A DNA stretch of 64,000 nucleotides from Clostridiales bacterium. Lineage in GTDB: Bacteria > Bacillota > Clostridia > Lachnospirales > Lachnospiraceae. The stretch spans positions 124,001-188,000 of the forward strand of contig JAJBVD010000034.1 in the NCBI GenBank assembly GCA_020859985.1. The letters run 5' to 3'. Below, piece after piece: positions 27,206 through 35,342 of the stretch. The first letter of the stretch is position 1; the number at the start of each line of letters is the position of its first letter. The position numbers were made by a program, and so were the translations under genes. The notes beneath the pieces are model-generated. The model had not been told where the DNA came from. It ran no database searches and worked only from the letters and a program-made list of their open reading frames with translations.

Positions 27206-27531
27206 GAAGTCCCCTTGGCGGAAATTATAGATGGCTTTTTGTGATGGGAATCGACAATATTCTCACGCAAAGCTGGGAACTACGCAACTTGTAAGAGAAT
27301 CCAGTAGAATCAAGAGCTCTTACATATTGTGGGGGAGTTTTGCTCTGCAATGTGTCGAATTCTGAAATGGATGTGGTGCATGCTTGGTGCACATTTGGTG
27401 CACAAAGTTATGAGAATTGGCCAGAAAATAACAAAAATACGGATATATCATTGCATCGAGATTGTCGAAAAATGCTTTAAAATCAAGGCTTCACGGAAAT
27501 TAAGGAATTTTGCGGTCAATTATAGTTAAAT
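27206..27531. other. Intergenic region with no supported gene
   Basis: It holds a doubled TTGGTGCACA motif near 27384-27403 and a short open frame without ribosome-binding site or recognisable protein. I see no gene here. Confidence 0.5.
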
Positions 27532-27625
27532 TTCGGGACGCAGAGGCGCTGGACGTCCAGTGGACGTCCGTTTAGCGCCGACCGGAGCGAAGCGGAGACG
27601 CAGGTTCAAATCCTGTCGCATCGAC
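27532..27625 (+). repeat. tRNA-Pro 3' remnant 2, split by a palindromic repeat
   Basis: The anticodon-loop part (ttcgggacgcaga, 27532-27544) and the T-arm/acceptor part (27597-27625) of the tRNA-Pro 3' half are present, but 51 bases are inserted between them. Confidence 0.85.
27545..27595 (+). repeat. Structured palindromic repeat, copy 2 (inside tRNA remnant)
   Basis: Outer stem GGCGCT/AGCGCC, inner stem GGACGTCC/GGACGTCC, loop AGT, bulge GTTT, tail GACCGGAGCGAAGCGG. Both stems differ in sequence from copies 1 and 3 but keep full pairing. Confidence 0.85.
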
Positions 27626-27635
27626 TCCTTGGCAG

Positions 27636-27684
27636 GTTGCTGCGTGCCAATGGCACGCGTTTAGCAACGACCGAAGCGGAGCGG
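27636..27684 (+). repeat. Structured palindromic repeat, copy 3
   Basis: Identical to copy 1 except for one loop base. The flanks (27598-27764 against 23461-23632) are also near-identical, so copies 1 and 3 arose by duplication of a unit of about 170 bases: tRNA 3' end, palindrome, terminator and tail. Confidence 0.85.
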
Positions 27685-27839
27685 AAAACGCCGGAAACGC
27701 TGATAAATACAGGGTTTCCGGTATTTTTTTGCCCTTTTTTCAAGCATATAAGAATGCAGAATTTTTGCCATTTTCATCGGCGCTCTAAGTAAAAGCCCGG
27801 CTAAAAGCGAAAGAAGACGCGCGCCGCAGCAAAGACGAA

Positions 27840-27896
27840 ATAAAAAAACAAAAAACAGCTCGTTTCTCCAAATGATTTGAAGGAGAAATGAGCTGC
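27840..27896 (-). terminator. Terminator of the sigma/anti-sigma operon
   Basis: On the minus strand, a 14-pair stem (CAGCTCATTTCTCC/GGAGAAACGAGCTG with one G-T pair) is followed by TTTTTTGTTTTTTT. It lies 55 bases after the anti-sigma stop. Confidence 0.85.
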
Positions 27897-27950
27897 TTTA
27901 TTCAGGAAATCCTTGAAAATATGAGCGTTGAGCGGCCATTTCTGTGTCTT

Positions 27951-28559
27951 TTAGCCCACGATTGTATATGCGTCAGCGGTACCATCCGGTGTATCTGATG
28001 AGGACAGGCTATACCCGCCGCTGCCATTTGATTTTATGTCGAAATAGGTAGTTGTCCCATTATCTTTGATTGCAACCTTACAGCTCTTGCTGCTTCCGGA
28101 CAGATATTCCGTAATATCCACTTTATGGGACTCATAGTAAAGCCATATGGTACCGTCTTCATCGGTCTCCACACTGGTCGAAAAGCTCTCAAGGACTTCA
28201 TCCGCAGAGAGCGCGGTCTGTTCTCCTGATGCATCCATGGAAACACCGCCTCCCGAGACTTCCTGAATAGTCCCGTCTTCTGTCCAGGTAAACGTGTAAC
28301 TCCCATCTGTTTCACCGGTCACATCCACACTCTTTAGTTCGCCATGAATCCAGCCATGGATTCTGCTCTGGATGCCGCCGAGATCTGTAGCATAAGCAGT
28401 CATACTTCCTGCCACAATGGCCACGCAGGCACATGCTGCGATAACCTGTTTCCTGCGACTGTTTCTTTTATTCTTCTGCATCTTTTCTACCTCCAAAGAA
28501 ATGTTTTCGGAGGCATGAAGCACCGAAAACGCTTCTTTGTATTTCTCCTTATTCGTCAT
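27951..28559 (-). CDS. Probable anti-sigma factor / sigma-regulated membrane protein
   Basis: A 202-residue protein with a short cytoplasmic N-terminus, one membrane helix (QVIAACACVAIVAGSMTAYA, about 38-57) and an extracytoplasmic Ser/Gly/Thr-rich part. The start overlaps the sigma-factor gene by 11 bases, with GGAGGA upstream. The position and topology are those of anti-sigma partners of ECF factors, but no zinc-binding ZAS motif is visible, so the assignment rests on context. The outer domain could sense a cell-envelope signal. Confidence 0.65.
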   Translation of the reverse strand: MTNKEKYKEAFSVLHASENISLEVEKMQKNKRNSRRKQVIAACACVAIVAGSMTAYATDLGGIQSRIHGWIHGELKSVDVTGETDGSYTFTWTEDGTIQEVSGGGVSMDASGEQTALSADEVLESFSTSVETDEDGTIWLYYESHKVDITEYLSGSSKSCKVAIKDNGTTTYFDIKSNGSGGYSLSSSDTPDGTADAYTIVG

Positions 28560-29031
28560 CGTCCCATTCCTCCTTTAATGCCTGTTTGAGAAGCTTACGT
28601 CCCCGCATGAGCCGGATTTTTACGTTGGATTCACTCAGATTCAATATTTCTGCGATTTCTCGAACCGTGTAATCCTCATAGTAATACAGGTGAATGACAA
28701 TCCGCTGCTTTTCCGGCAGCTTCATGACCTGTGCAAAGAGATTTTCTGATTCGGTACTTTTAAATGGCAGCGTTTCCGTATATTCTTCCAGTGAAACACG
28801 GTTCCTCCTCCAGAACGACCGGTTGACATCTTTTGCCCTGTTGATGGCTACCCGTAACAGCCAGGCACGGACGTGCTGCTCATCTTCAAAGCTTTTTTCT
28901 GATATGTGGTATTGAAGGAATGTATCCTGGACTACGTCGTCCGCATCCGCGGCATTTTTACAGATATGGAATGCAGCGGCAAACAGATTGTCCTTGTATC
29001 GTTCCAGCAATACCTCTGTTGGTATTTTCAT
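28549..29031 (-). CDS. ECF-type RNA polymerase sigma-70 factor
   Basis: A 160-residue extracytoplasmic-function sigma factor. Region 2: YKDNLFAAAFHICKNAADAD, DVVQDTFLQ and RAWLLRVAINRAKD; region 4: LPEKQRIVIHLYYYEDYTV, then IAEILNLSESNVKIRLMRGR. It is coupled to the downstream membrane protein. No matching autoregulatory promoter could be recognised upstream with confidence. Confidence 0.92.
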   Translation of the reverse strand: MKIPTEVLLERYKDNLFAAAFHICKNAADADDVVQDTFLQYHISEKSFEDEQHVRAWLLRVAINRAKDVNRSFWRRNRVSLEEYTETLPFKSTESENLFAQVMKLPEKQRIVIHLYYYEDYTVREIAEILNLSESNVKIRLMRGRKLLKQALKEEWDDDE

Positions 29032-29189
29032 GGGCGCTCCCTGTCACAAAATACGTGATTCTTTACAGTTTTGTTGTTCTGCAGGACTTTTGTGAGTCCG
29101 CTTTAAAAGGCCTTTCAATAATAACACGATCCGAAAAGGGAAATGGTTACAGGAAAATTTTATTTTTTTGAAAAAATATCTGGGAACAG

Positions 29190-29449
29190 ATGAAATTATT
29201 TGATATCACAAAATTTGATTCATACAAGGAAGACAAACAAGCAATAAAAAGATCAGAAAGAAAACAGCTGAAAAAATGGAAAAAATCAGAGAATATCTGA
29301 GAAAAAACGAAGGAGCCAAAACTAGTGATATTGCAACATACCTTGGTTTGAGCCAAGCGAGGACGAGAAAAATTATGTCGGATATGGATGACGTGATTGC
29401 AGTTGGAGCAAACAGAAACAAGCAATATAAATTAACGGATACTGTATGA
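29190..29449 (+). pseudogene. Remnant of an ATP-binding winged-helix protein
   Basis: Two frames meet here. The first (29190) begins MKLFDITKFDSYKED, like the start of AlbA_2-type proteins. The second (29276-29449, 57 residues) encodes MEKIREYLRKNEGAKTSDIA, then LSQARTRKIMSD, a winged helix like the C-terminus of the same kind of protein. The middle is missing. The second piece could still be made alone as a small DNA-binding protein. Confidence 0.45.
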
Positions 29450-29507
29450 ACCGGATTTGGATGATTCTGGTGCTTGAAAAGGCGCCAGAAAAAAGCGGCG
29501 ATAAAAG

Positions 29508-29574
29508 AAGCGATAAAAAGCAAGTGATAAAAAACAAGCGATAAAAAACAAGCGATAAAAAACAAGCGATAAAG
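29508..29574. repeat. A-rich tandem repeat
   Basis: About five copies of a 14-16-base unit, aagcgataaaaaaca, with small changes. No spacers and no gene on either strand. Confidence 0.85.
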
Positions 29575-29687
29575 GGAAACGATATTCTACCTGTATCATT
29601 TCGAACATGGCGAAAAGCCTTTATTTCAGGCACTTCCAGGCACATACAGGAATCTCCGTGTGCATGGACGCCTGCTGGCCTTCTCAC

Positions 29688-29722
29688 GTTCGAGACGCAG
29701 GTTCAAATCCTGTCGCATCGAC
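29688..29722 (+). repeat. tRNA-Pro 3' remnant 3
   Basis: About 30 bases of the T arm and acceptor 3' strand (gacgcaggttcaaatcctg and on to the end). It is the outermost footprint of integration at tRNA-Pro. It shares the changed base run agacgcagg with remnant 2. Confidence 0.8.
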
Positions 29723-29768
29723 TAGAAATAAGAGAATATGCTTGAAGTATGTTCTTTCTCATTTCTAT
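29722..29768 (+). terminator. Hairpin after remnant 3
   Basis: An imperfect stem (AGAAATAAGAGAA... pairing with ...TTCTTTCTCATTTCT) of about 15 pairs. There is no strong T-tract, so terminator function is only possible. Confidence 0.4.
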
Positions 29769-29812
29769 TAGTGCAATTCTTCAAAACGCATCAAATATTT
29801 ATGAAAAGATTT

Positions 29813-30270
29813 TTAGCTTCTCTCCGTAATCTCCAGGCCGGCGACCAGCACACTGGTACTCTCTTTGCTAAAATCCAGATGCGCACTCTCTGACATTTTC
29901 AGCCACGCCAGGCGCTTATGGCGGTCAATGCGCACAACCCGGCTGTCGCATCCCATCAGAGGTCCTTCTCTGTTTGACTTTACAAGCCAACCCGGGTGCC
30001 CCTGCAGCATACCAATCAGCAACATATGATAGCTTGATTCTTTTTGCTTCTCGGTGCTGCCGCCATCCATAAAGCTTATGGATTCTTTCAGGCATGCAGT
30101 AATCTGTTTTTCTATTTCCTCTGCCTTGCTGTCGTCAAATACCTTATAAAGCTCCTGCAGACCTCCCTCAATTTTCCTCAAAAACACTTCTGTACCTGCT
30201 CCCTGAATACACGACGGATTTCGCGATTGGGAATGGCCAGTCTCCAGTTTTCGTCTTCATTGCAGTTGAA
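29813..30270 (-). pseudogene. Chimeric remnant: DUF1703 nuclease part fused to a NusG-like KOW end
   Basis: Read from 30270 down, the strand first encodes the end of a DUF1703 ATPase domain (WRLAIPNREIRRVFREQVQK), shifts frame at a TGTTTTTGA run, continues as the nuclease-domain start (KIEGGLQELYKVF, SISFMDGGSTEKQ, HPGWLVKSNRE), and passes without a break into the last 45 residues of a NusG-like protein (GPLMGCDSRVVRIDRHKRLA). The second part is about 90% identical in DNA to 33298-33440. The 124-residue frame from 30187 is open but has no credible ribosome-binding site. Confidence 0.7.
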
Positions 30271-30422
30271 TGCTAATTCTTATGGTGCACGCTCCAGATA
30301 AACGCGTTACAGTTTTTTCTTATCTTGAGCAGAATCCTATCATAGAAATCCGGAAAACATCTGTTTCTCTTCCTCACCCGGGCATTTTCGTAATGGTGTC
30401 TGTTCCCCCGTACTTAATCAAA

Positions 30423-30746
30423 TTAATTTCGATGAACCTTATGTCTGGGATCCAGGCGAATTATTTTATAATACCCCGCTTCTATAACAACATGTATACG
30501 AAAAACCGGCGTTACCTCGTAATGGTACACCTGCATACCTTTATATGTTTCATCGGCATCTGGTTTTCTCGAAAAGGCATAATCCACCTGCGTCACAGTC
30601 ATTTGAGAAACCTTGTTCAAAAAAGCCTGAAATTGCCTTACATTTTCAGGCGTCAACTCCTTAAACGAATATCCGTTCGCCAAAGGATACTTAAAACATA
30701 ACTCAAACGGAACATCTCTATTTTGCTTCTGTGTAAGCTTTGCCAT
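30423..30746 (-). CDS. Putative toxin of a Panacea-type system
   Basis: A 107-residue basic protein directly after the SocA/Panacea antitoxin gene. Its end (FRIHVVIEAGYYKIIRLDP, then RHKV) resembles the last strands of RelE/ParE-like toxins, but I cannot assign the family firmly. The ATG at 30746 has GGGGAG at 6-base spacing; the antitoxin stop lies just upstream. Panacea-domain antitoxins are known to pair with many unrelated small toxins, so position is the main evidence. Confidence 0.55.
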   Translation of the reverse strand: MAKLTQKQNRDVPFELCFKYPLANGYSFKELTPENVRQFQAFLNKVSQMTVTQVDYAFSRKPDADETYKGMQVYHYEVTPVFRIHVVIEAGYYKIIRLDPRHKVHRN

Positions 30747-30748
30747 TG

Positions 30749-31345
30749 TCACTCCCCAACATAAATTGATTTATAATAAGAGGCCATTGTTGTCGGAGAA
30801 ATAACAACCGTACATCTCTCATCTGGTTCATAGCCTCGCCTGGCCTCTATCCAGGGCAATTCTCTATGAGTTAATGCCTCCAAGGCGTTCCCCGTATTTT
30901 CGCCATACGTATCCCAAACATCTTCCAAAAGCAGTTCATCTTCGACAGCAATATTGAATCTTATCGAACCACAGATTCTGATGGGATCATAGCCGAAAGA
31001 TTTGAACCGTTCCCAAAGTACCGGGGAAACAGGGCCGTGAATCCAAGCTTGATAGTCTGTATCTTCTAATCGATATCCTTTAAGAGCATAGCACCACGCC
31101 TGAGCATAATAGCACAATTTTTGCATTTTCTTATGTGTCATTTCACTTTTGGATAAAAACCAGTTTGCAATATCAAATATAGAATATTTTCCAAAATCAT
31201 CAAAATTAATCTTAGACATTTCTTCAAGGGATAACGCCACATAATGCTGTGTATCAGTAGAAATAGCTGAAGTAACATAAGAATGATATGCACTATCAGA
31301 GGTTTTTACAGCGGTATTAAGTCTGATATTCGTCTCCTCGTTCAT
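30749..31345 (-). CDS. SocA/Panacea-domain (DUF4065) antitoxin
   Basis: A 198-residue protein with the Panacea domain: SIFDIANWFLSKSEMTHKKM, then LCYYAQAWCYALKG, AWIHGPVSPVLWERFKSFG, and a tail HRELPWIEARRGYEP. In Caulobacter SocA is an adaptor that delivers the toxin SocB to ClpXP; related domains act as hyper-promiscuous antitoxins. The first 50 residues are an extra N-terminal segment. The start at 31345 has GAGGAGGAG at 7-base spacing and overlaps the protease gene by 29 bases, so the three genes are one transcription unit. Confidence 0.88.
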   Translation of the reverse strand: MNEETNIRLNTAVKTSDSAYHSYVTSAISTDTQHYVALSLEEMSKINFDDFGKYSIFDIANWFLSKSEMTHKKMQKLCYYAQAWCYALKGYRLEDTDYQAWIHGPVSPVLWERFKSFGYDPIRICGSIRFNIAVEDELLLEDVWDTYGENTGNALEALTHRELPWIEARRGYEPDERCTVVISPTTMASYYKSIYVGE

Positions 31346-32360
31346 AAACGATCTCCTCCTCTCCATTCGCTATTGATACTCGAGCTGTATCAGAAAAGCT
31401 GTCGTGACGCCAGCCTTCAAAATTCACTCTATTTTGAAGTGCCATCTGGCCATCTGATAAAGCAGCCTTAACGACAACACCTTCCGTTGAAAAATAATCG
31501 GATCCTCCGACCACGCTTTCCAATAAACAACGTCTTACCGAATACGCTCCATTGATATCCGAAAGCTTAAAAGGTTTGCTAAAAAGCAATTCCTCATTGA
31601 TATCATCATAAAGCCGTTTAATTAATTTATATTGCTCAGGGGAAGGCTTTTTAATATTAAGACCTAACTCATTTTCAGCTTCGCGGCGATTGATGGTATA
31701 ATCGTGACTTCCGGACTCGCTGCACAAAAAAGCAATGATTTTTTTTATTTTTTCAGGATCAGTTACCTGATTCTGAATAAGTTTTTCAGCCATCATTTGA
31801 ATTTGAGCCTTAGACCGATATACCTCTCCCAACACCAGCGGATGGACAAAATCAGAAAGTTTCTCAAAAATATTCGCAAGAGCAGCCTCGTCTTTTATAG
31901 ACAACTCATCTTTCGCAAACTCTAAATACCCCTTTACTGCTTCTACACTAACCGGAAAAAGGCTTCCATCCTTCACCACAGGATTCAGTGCAGTGTGTAA
32001 ACTTGGATCAATTGGACCAAGAGTTGCCTGTTTAGTCATGACTACCTCGTTTGCGCCAAGGCTTATTATTGTACCTGAACTGTGTGCTTTATGCGGAACA
32101 ATAACCTGCAAAGTATCGCAATACATGCGAAGAAGATTTACGATATTTCTGGCTGCAGAGGTATCTCCTCCTCGAGTGTAAAGAAAGAGTGAAATTTTTT
32201 CACAAGGTCCGATTTTATCCAGATGATCAATAAAATAATCAATTACATCTGGGGCTATTTGCGCACTCATATTTGGACGATCACTCGTAATATACGCCAG
32301 AACCTTACTATTAAAAGCTTCTTCCATTTGCTTATACAACGCCATTCGTTCAATATACAT
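31317..32360 (-). CDS. SDH-family Clp-fold serine protease
   Basis: A 347-residue protein of the SDH_sah/SppA-like Clp-fold group. Seen: the strand ISLFLYTRGGDTSAARNIV, the probable nucleophile region KAHSSGTIISLGANEVVMTK, and the hallmark LGPIDPSL. A C-terminal region of about 170 residues is helical and unknown. No signal peptide or membrane helix, so it is cytosolic. AAGAAGGGA precedes the start and a TATAAT box lies at about 32383. It is the first gene of the operon with the antitoxin and the putative toxin. Confidence 0.82.
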   Translation of the reverse strand: MYIERMALYKQMEEAFNSKVLAYITSDRPNMSAQIAPDVIDYFIDHLDKIGPCEKISLFLYTRGGDTSAARNIVNLLRMYCDTLQVIVPHKAHSSGTIISLGANEVVMTKQATLGPIDPSLHTALNPVVKDGSLFPVSVEAVKGYLEFAKDELSIKDEAALANIFEKLSDFVHPLVLGEVYRSKAQIQMMAEKLIQNQVTDPEKIKKIIAFLCSESGSHDYTINRREAENELGLNIKKPSPEQYKLIKRLYDDINEELLFSKPFKLSDINGAYSVRRCLLESVVGGSDYFSTEGVVVKAALSDGQMALQNRVNFEGWRHDSFSDTARVSIANGEEEIVYERGDEYQT

Positions 32361-33185
32361 TTTATCCCTTCTTTACTTCGATATATTATATCTTATCCGC
32401 TTTCAGATTGCTATTCATTCGCGTCACCTTACAGTCACTGTGTTAAGTTGTTCATCCTTGTGTGTAATTTATTTTACCAAATGCATGTTTACATGTCAAC
32501 TGAAGGTTCTCATATCCTCCACTATTTCGTTCGACACTTTTCGTCAAAAAACAGCGATTTTTGACAATAAGCCGAATTTCACCTGCTCGATGCTTGGCGT
32601 CCCTCCAGTATTTCCGAATAACTGCTTACCATCTTTTTTGAAATTCTCAACGTGACTCCGTGCAATTCCTTTCTTCGTGCTTATACATTCCTCTTTCTGC
32701 TCTTCTAACATCTTCACATCCCCTGTCGCCTGTCAGCAACAATGCACCTGAGCACAGTTCTCCTATATTTACGCTTCCTGCAGCATCCCAGCTTCAATCT
32801 CTCGCACCCTATCGGTTGACACCGCCAGACATTTTGCAATTTCCTGAGCTAAAAATTTTCTCTTCTTCAGCGTTCTCTAAATTCTGATTTGTCACCTCAC
32901 TGTGAGAAACCCGTACGATTATACTACTACAATTCATGGAATGAGACCGGATTACACCCTACGTCTCTTCTATTACTCTGTTACAACATACCTATCTAAC
33001 ACATACCGCACAATGTAATCAGTGTAACATATACCACTTTCATCCACAAGCGGAAATTATTGACCTCCGTTTGCATTCCTGTCGCATTTCTTTAGTTTCC
33101 ATATTTCTACTTATTTATGAAAATCCGCGATTTTGGCTGGTTCTTTCATTACGTGATATTCATGTTTGACTGCCTGTGCCGAAAA
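32361..33185. other. Non-coding 0.8-kb gap
   Basis: It contains the promoter region of the protease operon near its left end and, at 33029-33052, a 24-base sequence also found at 35008-35031 upstream of the DUF1703 pseudogene. The open frames here lack ribosome-binding sites and recognisable protein. Confidence 0.5.
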
Positions 33186-33243
33186 AAAAGAACCCCTGCA
33201 GTTGAGCTTCAGAAAAGATTCCGCAAGTCTACTACAGGGGTTC
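33186..33243 (-). terminator. Terminator of the NusG-like gene
   Basis: On the minus strand, GGAACCCCTG and CAGGGGTTC form a stem with a long structured loop, followed by eight T residues. It lies about 55 bases after the NusG-like stop. Confidence 0.8.
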
Positions 33244-33297
33244 CTATAAAAAACAATTTTACTCTTCAAAATGCTTCAAATATTTATGAAAAAGATT

Positions 33298-33828
33298 TCA
33301 GCTTCTCTCCGTAATCTCCAGACCAGCGACCAGCACACTGGTACTCTCTTTACTAAAATCCAGATGCGCATTCTCTGACATTTTCAGCCACGCCAGGCGC
33401 TTATGGCGGTCAATGCGCACAATCCGGTTGTCATATCCCATCAGAGGTCCTTCCGTCACATGCGCAACTCCATCGCGGATCACACCGCGCGACATGCAGA
33501 TGTGGTGCTGCGCGCCAAAAAGATCCGCCAGGAACTGTGACACGTCTTCAGGCATGGCAATAAGAGGTACCTGCTTTTCCATCAACTCGCCAGCCAGTTC
33601 CTGCTCACACTCCAAAAACAGGAATTGGGGAAACAGAATTGCCGTCACCGAATGCCAGGCTCCCAGATAATGCCGCATTCTCTCGATCGTATATTGAAAC
33701 GTTTCAATATTCTCCATATACGGCTGTGCGGACAGAAAAGAAGCATCCAGTCCCGGAATACCGGTTGCGGATGCTTCATTACCGTTCACCTGATCTTTTC
33801 CCTGCGGATAATACAATGCATATAGCAT
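33298..33828 (-). CDS. NusG-like transcription antiterminator (LoaP-like)
   Basis: A 176-residue NusG paralogue: an NGN domain with the core ILFPQFLFLECEQELAG and a C-terminal KOW domain (EGPLMGYDNRIVRIDRHKRL). The MLYALYYPQG start replaces the usual WYV/W-V beginning of NusG. Specialised NusG paralogues such as LoaP drive polymerase through terminators in long polysaccharide and natural-product operons. Here the gene lies 2 kb past the 3' end of such an operon rather than at its start. GGGAGG with 8-base spacing supports 33828. The C-terminal 45 codons are duplicated at 29813. Confidence 0.75.
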   Translation of the reverse strand: MLYALYYPQGKDQVNGNEASATGIPGLDASFLSAQPYMENIETFQYTIERMRHYLGAWHSVTAILFPQFLFLECEQELAGELMEKQVPLIAMPEDVSQFLADLFGAQHHICMSRGVIRDGVAHVTEGPLMGYDNRIVRIDRHKRLAWLKMSENAHLDFSKESTSVLVAGLEITERS

Positions 33829-33945
33829 TTTTGTTTCCTCCCAAATATTTGATTTCAAATTCGCTGCCCGAAGAAAGGAAAATCCTACAATAAACAACAT
33901 CCCCGGGTTCGAGGGTGTTATTTGTATTCATCAAAAATGGGGGCT

Positions 33946-34969
33946 TTAGGCATGATAACCCCACTTCTGTACCTGCTCCCTGAATACACGGCGGATTTCG
34001 CGGTTAGGAATGGCCAGTCTCCAGGTTCCGTCTTCATTTCGTCCGCGCTGTGTAAGATACCCTGTGGTAAACAGGACGCTCCAAAGATTTTCTATCCCAC
34101 TGTAAATGTCTTTATAGGTAAGTTCAAAAGAAAGCGGTTTATCTACAGTTTTTCCCTCAGAGAGATCTTCCAGATCATAGCGGGTATTATCGCCGGCCAT
34201 TTCTATAAAGCGGTAGACAGTGCCATTTTCACTCATATTTGCCCAGAAGTTTTTCGGTTCCCGATCCGATGTGACAAGAAGCTGCCGGCACCAGTTAATC
34301 ACATCCCACGGGCAATAGATGTCGGTGATTCCGATGCGATAGCCATCATACCAGTCCTTCGTGATGTCATAATACTGGCTTAAATCGTAATCCTCCAAAA
34401 GTCTCTGCACTTCCTGATCTGTAAATCCAAACCATTCGTCACATACTTCATCAACTAACGTGTACATCGTCGGGTTATTTAAGTCAGAGAACAGGCTTTC
34501 CCTGGAAACCCGCATGCAGATTTCCTTTTCCCTCGCTTAGCTCGAATATTTTTCGTTTATCCCGCGCATTAAGCATGGTACTTTCCTGCAGATAATCAAG
34601 CTGCTCCGCTGCCTGAGCGATAACATCCCATAATTGTTGCTGTGCTTCCTCAAAAGAAATTCCGTTCACCTGTTTCAATGATATGGCGATCACCGGAAAC
34701 TGCCCCATATATTTTTCACAAAGTTCCGTTTCTTTTGAAATCTCCAGTCCATCAAAAAGACTTTTATCCGTCCCGATTTCGAAAAACCTCTGGAGCATAC
34801 TCATATTCAAAGTCTTGCCAAATCGACGCGGGCGGGTAAAAAGATTGACTTCACCCCAATTATTTAAAAGATCCTTGATCATTCCGGTCTTATCAATATA
34901 GTAAAAGTCATTCGTCCGTATTTTTGCAAAGTCATCAATACCAATCGGCATGCTTTTGTTGTTAGCCAT
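33946..34969 (-). pseudogene. DUF1703-type AAA-ATPase, internally deleted and frameshifted
   Basis: The N-terminal part (34969 to about 34490) has the P-loop-like FTRPRRFGKTLNMSMLQ and SLKQVNGISFEEAQQ. The second part, in another frame (34515-33946), resumes at MRVSRESLFSDLNNP and runs to EQVQKWGYHA. About 100 residues between them, with the Walker B strand (usually LIDEYD), are absent, and the nuclease domain after EQVQKW is cut off. The start at 34969 has GAGGTG upstream. It is the second of three family members in the window. Confidence 0.8.
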
Positions 34970-35140
34970 ACTGCTCACCTCTGCATGTTTTTCTGTATGC
35001 TAGTGTAGCATATACCACTTTCATCCACAAGCAGAATTTACTGAGCTTTTCCTTTTTTTGATAGCCAGCTGCTTCACCATTGATGCCACCTGATGTATGA
35101 TTCTTTCGCCAAAAAAAATAATAAAAGGAGGTAAACACCA

Positions 35141-35209
35141 ATGGCAAAGCATCTGGCTATCAACCGTCGTTATAAGTTCCTGCCGAGCTCGAAATCACCC
35201 ATGTCGTAG
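35141..35209 (+). CDS. Possible 22-residue peptide or gene start remnant
   Basis: AAAGGAGGT with 7-base spacing precedes an ATG reading MAKHLAINRRYKFLPSSKSP and then a stop. The ribosome-binding site is excellent, the peptide strongly basic. It is either a tiny real gene or the start of a deleted one. Confidence 0.3.
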   Translation: MAKHLAINRRYKFLPSSKSPMS

Positions 35210-35342
35210 AAAGAAGCATTGCTATTATATAATGCTTCAAATATTGCCGTCAAGGGAGCCTGCGTAATTATACAAAAGGGGTTGCTGTTAAATATGTCCC
35301 TGTGTAATCGATCGAATGTGACACAAAGAACAGCTTCCGCTA

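Noticed and set aside
29508-29574. Possible CRISPR array
   Set aside because: The repeat units are direct tandem copies with no spacers, and no cas genes are present. The same applies to the repeats at 21572 and 63641.
23445-29722. Additional tRNA-Pro genes
   Set aside because: Only the 3' half (anticodon stem to acceptor end, or less) is present at each site; no 5' acceptor strand or D arm.
32440-32890. Plus-strand frames in the gap after the protease operon
   Set aside because: Low-complexity Ser/Leu/Phe-rich translations with no ribosome-binding sites.
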